From: CAYLXX01 sp964484325
Lineage (GTDB): Bacteria > Patescibacteriota > Microgenomatia > UBA1406 > GWC2-37-13
Length of the DNA: 24,882 bases
Direction: 5' to 3'
NCBI GenBank assembly: GCA_964484325.1
Contig: CAZAEE010000014.1
Location: 1-24,882 of the forward strand
Made by a program: the position numbers and the translations under genes. Position 1 is the stretch's first letter; each line of letters opens with the position of its first letter. Positions 22,629-24,882 of the stretch are shown one piece after another. The notes below the pieces were generated by a model. It ran no database searches, had not been told where the DNA came from, and saw nothing but the letters and a program-made list of their open reading frames with translations.

Positions 22629-23993
22629 ATGGCGATCGAAAAAAAGACATTCCGCTATTATTACTGGATTGTTAAGGCGTTCATCAAAAAAAATATCAAG
22701 CTTATTCTATTGAGCTTTTTACTCAGTACAGTCGCCATCATCAGCTTAACCTCAGTTTCCCCTTATCTTATTAGTACTTTTTTTGCCAAAAAACAGATTA
22801 TCGGACTTGTAGGCACGTATGACATTGGTTCCTTACCCGAGGAAGTGTTAAGTAAAATTTCCAATGGTCTTGTGGTTATCAGTCCAAAAGGGGAAGTGGT
22901 GCCAGTTTTGGTCGATACCTGGCAGCAGCTGGATAACGGGAAAGAATATCGATTTCACATAAGAAGTGGCATCACCTGGAACAACGGTGACCGGTTTACC
23001 AGTCGCGGTATAACCTACAAATTTAAGGACGTTGATATCGAGTACCCAAGTGATGACACCATAGTTTTTAAATTAAAAAAGTCTCTTCCGATCTTTGCCA
23101 CCTATCTAACTCAACCGGTGACTAAATACCCTTTAATTGGTGTGGCCGGACTCTATACAGTCGATCGTATCAAGAGTCAGGCGGGAGAGGTGTCTGAAAT
23201 AGACTTGAATCCGGACAAAGGGGGATTAACGCCGCTTGTATATAAGTTTTATGACAGTGAAACAAAACTTGTTAACGCATATAAACTGGGAGAAATTACC
23301 CAGATGTCAATTAGTAAAAAAAACCTCGCTGACTTTTTTTCGACCTGGAAAAATACAGCTGTTGAGAAAACTGTTGATTACGGTAAACTTCTGACTCTGT
23401 TTTATAATATGAACAATCAAACGTTGAAAGAAAAAGACATTCGCCAAGCGATTGCCATGGCGATTTCTCGTGACAACTTTGAGGCTCTAGGACAACCCGC
23501 CACTGGTCCAATTCCACCAATTTCCTGGGCTTATAACGATCAGATCAAGCAAATTCCTTACGATCCAGAGCTTTCTCAAAAAATATTAACCAAGGCTTTT
23601 GCTACGACAAAGTCGGCAAAATTGACCATAAGTACATATGATGAGTATCTTGATACTGCCGAAGCTATTCAAAAGAACTTTACTGAGAAGAATCTGAAAG
23701 TTAAAACGGACGTATTATCTTTTGACAAACCCCAAACATTTGATCTGCTTTTGGCCTACTGGAGAGTTCCCAGCGACCCGGACCAATACTATTTCTGGCA
23801 CTCGACCCAGACCCAAGGTAACATTACCGGGTATAAAAACGTAAAGATCGATAAACTTCTAGAAGACGGCCGCAGCACTACCTCTCTACCTGAAAGAAAA
23901 AAGATCTACGCTGACTTTCAGAAAGTAATTGCAGATGACGTACCGGCTTTTTTCCTTTACTACCCGTACACCTACACAATCAGTCGAAAGTGA
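22629..23993 (+). CDS. Membrane-anchored family 5 substrate-binding protein (peptide/nickel type)
   Basis: Residues 55-450 match the solute-binding protein family 5 (peptide, oligopeptide or nickel binding for ABC importers). Features include the opening near LPEEVLSKISNGLVVISPKG, ITWNNGDRFTSRGI, the VKFDLKKSLP-like segment (IVFKLKKSLPIF), FYNMNNQTLKEKDIRQAIA and the final region with DPDQYYFWHSTQ. Instead of a lipobox there is an uncleaved-looking helix (about 24-45) after a basic N-terminus, so it is probably anchored on the outer face of the membrane. At 454 residues it is shorter than the usual 500-550. No permease or ATPase gene is in view. It starts 2 bases after secG and is probably translated by coupling. 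It converges on the KGG gene with one base between stops. Confidence 0.88.
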   Translation: MAIEKKTFRYYYWIVKAFIKKNIKLILLSFLLSTVAIISLTSVSPYLISTFFAKKQIIGLVGTYDIGSLPEEVLSKISNGLVVISPKGEVVPVLVDTWQQLDNGKEYRFHIRSGITWNNGDRFTSRGITYKFKDVDIEYPSDDTIVFKLKKSLPIFATYLTQPVTKYPLIGVAGLYTVDRIKSQAGEVSEIDLNPDKGGLTPLVYKFYDSETKLVNAYKLGEITQMSISKKNLADFFSTWKNTAVEKTVDYGKLLTLFYNMNNQTLKEKDIRQAIAMAISRDNFEALGQPATGPIPPISWAYNDQIKQIPYDPELSQKILTKAFATTKSAKLTISTYDEYLDTAEAIQKNFTEKNLKVKTDVLSFDKPQTFDLLLAYWRVPSDPDQYYFWHSTQTQGNITGYKNVKIDKLLEDGRSTTSLPERKKIYADFQKVIADDVPAFFLYYPYTYTISRK

Positions 23994-23994
23994 C

Positions 23995-24141
23995 CTACTG
24001 ACTTCCCCCTTTTCTACCAGCTTCACGCGCTTCTTCTATGGTAAATTCGTGAGCTTTCCCTTTCTGGTGGGCTGCTTTTCCTCCTTTACTCGAAATGTCT
24101 CTCAACCGCTCCTCATCCATCGCCGCAAATCCTCGCGCCAT
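23995..24141 (-). CDS. Small KGG-motif (stress-induced repeat) protein, 48 aa
   Basis: The reverse strand encodes MARGFAAMDEERLRDISSKG and continues with a GKAAHQKGKAH segment and EAREAGRKGGSQ at the C-terminus. Two KGG turns (about 19-21 and 44-46) match the KGG / 'stress-induced bacterial acidophilic repeat' family, small hydrophilic proteins of the GsiB type linked to general stress and desiccation. The one-and-a-half repeat length is at the short end of the family. There is a strong Shine-Dalgarno sequence (AGGAGGTGA on the minus strand, 24150-24158 region) 8 bases before the ATG, unlike most neighbours. It is convergent with the substrate-binding protein gene, one base apart. Confidence 0.85.
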   Translation of the reverse strand: MARGFAAMDEERLRDISSKGGKAAHQKGKAHEFTIEEAREAGRKGGSQ

Positions 24142-24149
24142 ATGGTTCA

Positions 24150-24155
24150 CCTCCT
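24150..24155 (-). promoter_or_regulatory. Strong Shine-Dalgarno sequence of the KGG gene
   Basis: On the minus strand AGGAGG is followed by TGAACCAT and then ATG 24141. It is one of only three Shine-Dalgarno-like sites placed before a start in this window. Confidence 0.7.
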
Positions 24156-24307
24156 CTCATATTTTGAGCATATCAGACAAAGTTCAAAACTTAATAAGAG
24201 AAAAGTAAGAAGGCCGTAATGAGTATTTATTTAAGATGTAAGTGCACCCTACTGGACGAAATTAGAACCTATCTTACTGTATCAATCGATATCAAAGAGA
24301 AAACCGC

Positions 24308-24341
24308 CCTCCTTATAGCAATTGCCAGATTCAAAAGGAGG
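24308..24341. repeat. Inverted repeat CCTCCTT ... AAGGAGG
   Basis: CCTCCTT at 24308-24314 and AAGGAGG at 24335-24341 are perfect 7-bp arms around a 20-base loop, which holds the 8-base palindrome GCAATTGC (24318-24325). On the minus strand the hairpin is followed by GCGGTTTTCTC, so it may terminate the membrane-protein gene that ends at 24354. On the plus strand the right arm looks like a Shine-Dalgarno sequence, but no start codon follows. Confidence 0.4.
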
Positions 24342-24353
24342 TGAGAATATAAC

Positions 24354-24800
24354 TTACTTAAAAGATTTCTTTTGGGAATTGAAAAAAAGTAATATCAAAC
24401 CAAGAAAGAAGAAAGTATAATTTATGGGATTTATAAATAAAAATGAATATTTAAAAAATAAGTTTTCAAGAAACCAATATACTGGACTCCCAATACCACC
24501 ATTTGGCCCATCGCTAATTGAAAAAATACCTGATGTGGAATAAATACTCCAGATTATCAAACTACACAATAACATTAATATTCCCAATCTTGAACCACTA
24601 TTACTGAACTTTAGTTTTCTAATTGAAAATGTCACTAGTATAAAAACTATTATTAATAAAAAAATGAATGATACTTTAAGGATCGCAAGATTAAAGCCTT
24701 CGCCATTGTAACCCTTATAGAGAAAAACACTCATTAAAAGAATTAGATTCCATGTAATGGTTGTTAGTATGTAAGACAAAAACGAATTAAATCTGGACAT
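24354..24800 (-). CDS. Hypothetical four-helix membrane protein, 148 aa
   Basis: I do not recognise a family. Four hydrophobic segments are seen at about 8-27, 39-60, 72-92 and 118-141, with a basic loop between the second and third (RKLKFSNSGSR) and a basic C-terminal tail (QKKSFK), which suggests both termini are in the cytoplasm. A Gly/Pro/Asn-rich outer loop lies at about 97-106. The coding sequence is more AT-rich, with more Phe and Ile, than its neighbours, which may reflect membrane composition or a different origin. The start is supported by a promoter with TTGACA, a 17-base spacer and TAATAT. Confidence 0.65.
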   Translation of the reverse strand: MSRFNSFLSYILTTITWNLILLMSVFLYKGYNGEGFNLAILKVSFIFLLIIVFILVTFSIRKLKFSNSGSRLGILMLLCSLIIWSIYSTSGIFSISDGPNGGIGSPVYWFLENLFFKYSFLFINPINYTFFFLGLILLFFNSQKKSFK

Positions 24801-24816
24801 AGTTTAGATATAAATA

Positions 24817-24845
24817 ATATTAAAAAAGTCAAGAGATAATGTCAA
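24817..24845 (-). promoter_or_regulatory. Promoter of the four-helix membrane protein gene
   Basis: On the minus strand a perfect TTGACA (24840-24845) and TAATAT (24817-24822) are separated by 17 bases. The -10 ends 16 bases before ATG 24800, leaving a leader of about 10 bases with no Shine-Dalgarno sequence. Confidence 0.7.
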
Positions 24846-24882
24846 GAATAAATTAAAAAATTATTTACAATCTATATGTGCC

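Noticed and set aside
24219..24344. 41-codon plus-strand ORF (MSIYLRCKCTLLDEIRTYLT...) in the gap before the membrane protein
   Set aside because: No promoter at the usual distance, only a weak AAGG upstream, no recognisable features, and its end coincides with an inverted repeat that better explains the sequence.
1..24882. CRISPR arrays, tRNA or rRNA genes, insertion sequences and phage genes
   Set aside because: I looked for regularly spaced repeats, tRNA T-arm signatures, transposase motifs and terminal inverted repeats and saw none that I could support by eye.

Overview
The window looks like a stretch of a bacterial chromosome from a host-dependent or reduced-genome lineage. I infer the Candidate Phyla Radiation (Patescibacteria), most likely the Microgenomates side. 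The support is indirect: moderately low GC, very tight packing, short or leaderless 5' ends, a shortened UvrC, a UvrA with one zinc finger half lost, a membrane-anchored rather than lipobox substrate-binding protein, and secreted enzymes with Thr/Pro linkers and dockerin-like tails. TGA behaves as a stop, so genetic code 11 fits. I see no rRNA, tRNA, CRISPR array, insertion sequence, phage or restriction cluster. No gene-free stretch exceeds about 300 bases.

Layout. 1-383: 5' part of a VOC/PhnB-like protein (minus). 404-1750: secreted phosphoesterase with a dockerin-like tail. 1966-3309: two unrecognised proteins. 3357-4356 (minus): a small DUF1059-like protein, a hairpin terminator and an alpha/beta hydrolase. 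4479-9029: a cell-surface block with two Thr/Pro-rich membrane proteins, an M11-like zinc protease (minus) and an SGNH-like hydrolase with a second dockerin-like tail. 9255-13065: M32 carboxypeptidase, a small acidic protein (minus), an unknown protein, a DedA membrane protein and another unknown. 13129-18091: uvrB and uvrA. 18099-19205: a sigma-70 family factor (minus). 19258-23993: transglutaminase-like membrane protein, uvrC, secG and an anchored family 5 substrate-binding protein. 23995-24800 (minus): a 48-residue KGG-motif stress-type protein and a four-helix membrane protein.

How the genes work together. uvrB, uvrA and uvrC give the full UvrABC excision set within about 9.3 kb. secG contributes to the export route that the many secreted or anchored proteins here would need. 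The phosphoesterase, SGNH hydrolase and M11 protease look like an extracellular hydrolytic kit. Two of them share an unusual four-cysteine dockerin-like module, but no cohesin partner is visible.

The most regular signal in the non-coding DNA is positional. A TATAAT-like -10 box, often preceded by TGN, ends 5-8 bases before the start codon of many genes, which predicts leaderless mRNAs. Two small stress-type genes and one unknown gene instead carry a Shine-Dalgarno sequence. The sigma factor has substitutions at positions that read the -12 base and the extended -10 in sigma-70, so it may be an alternative sigma.
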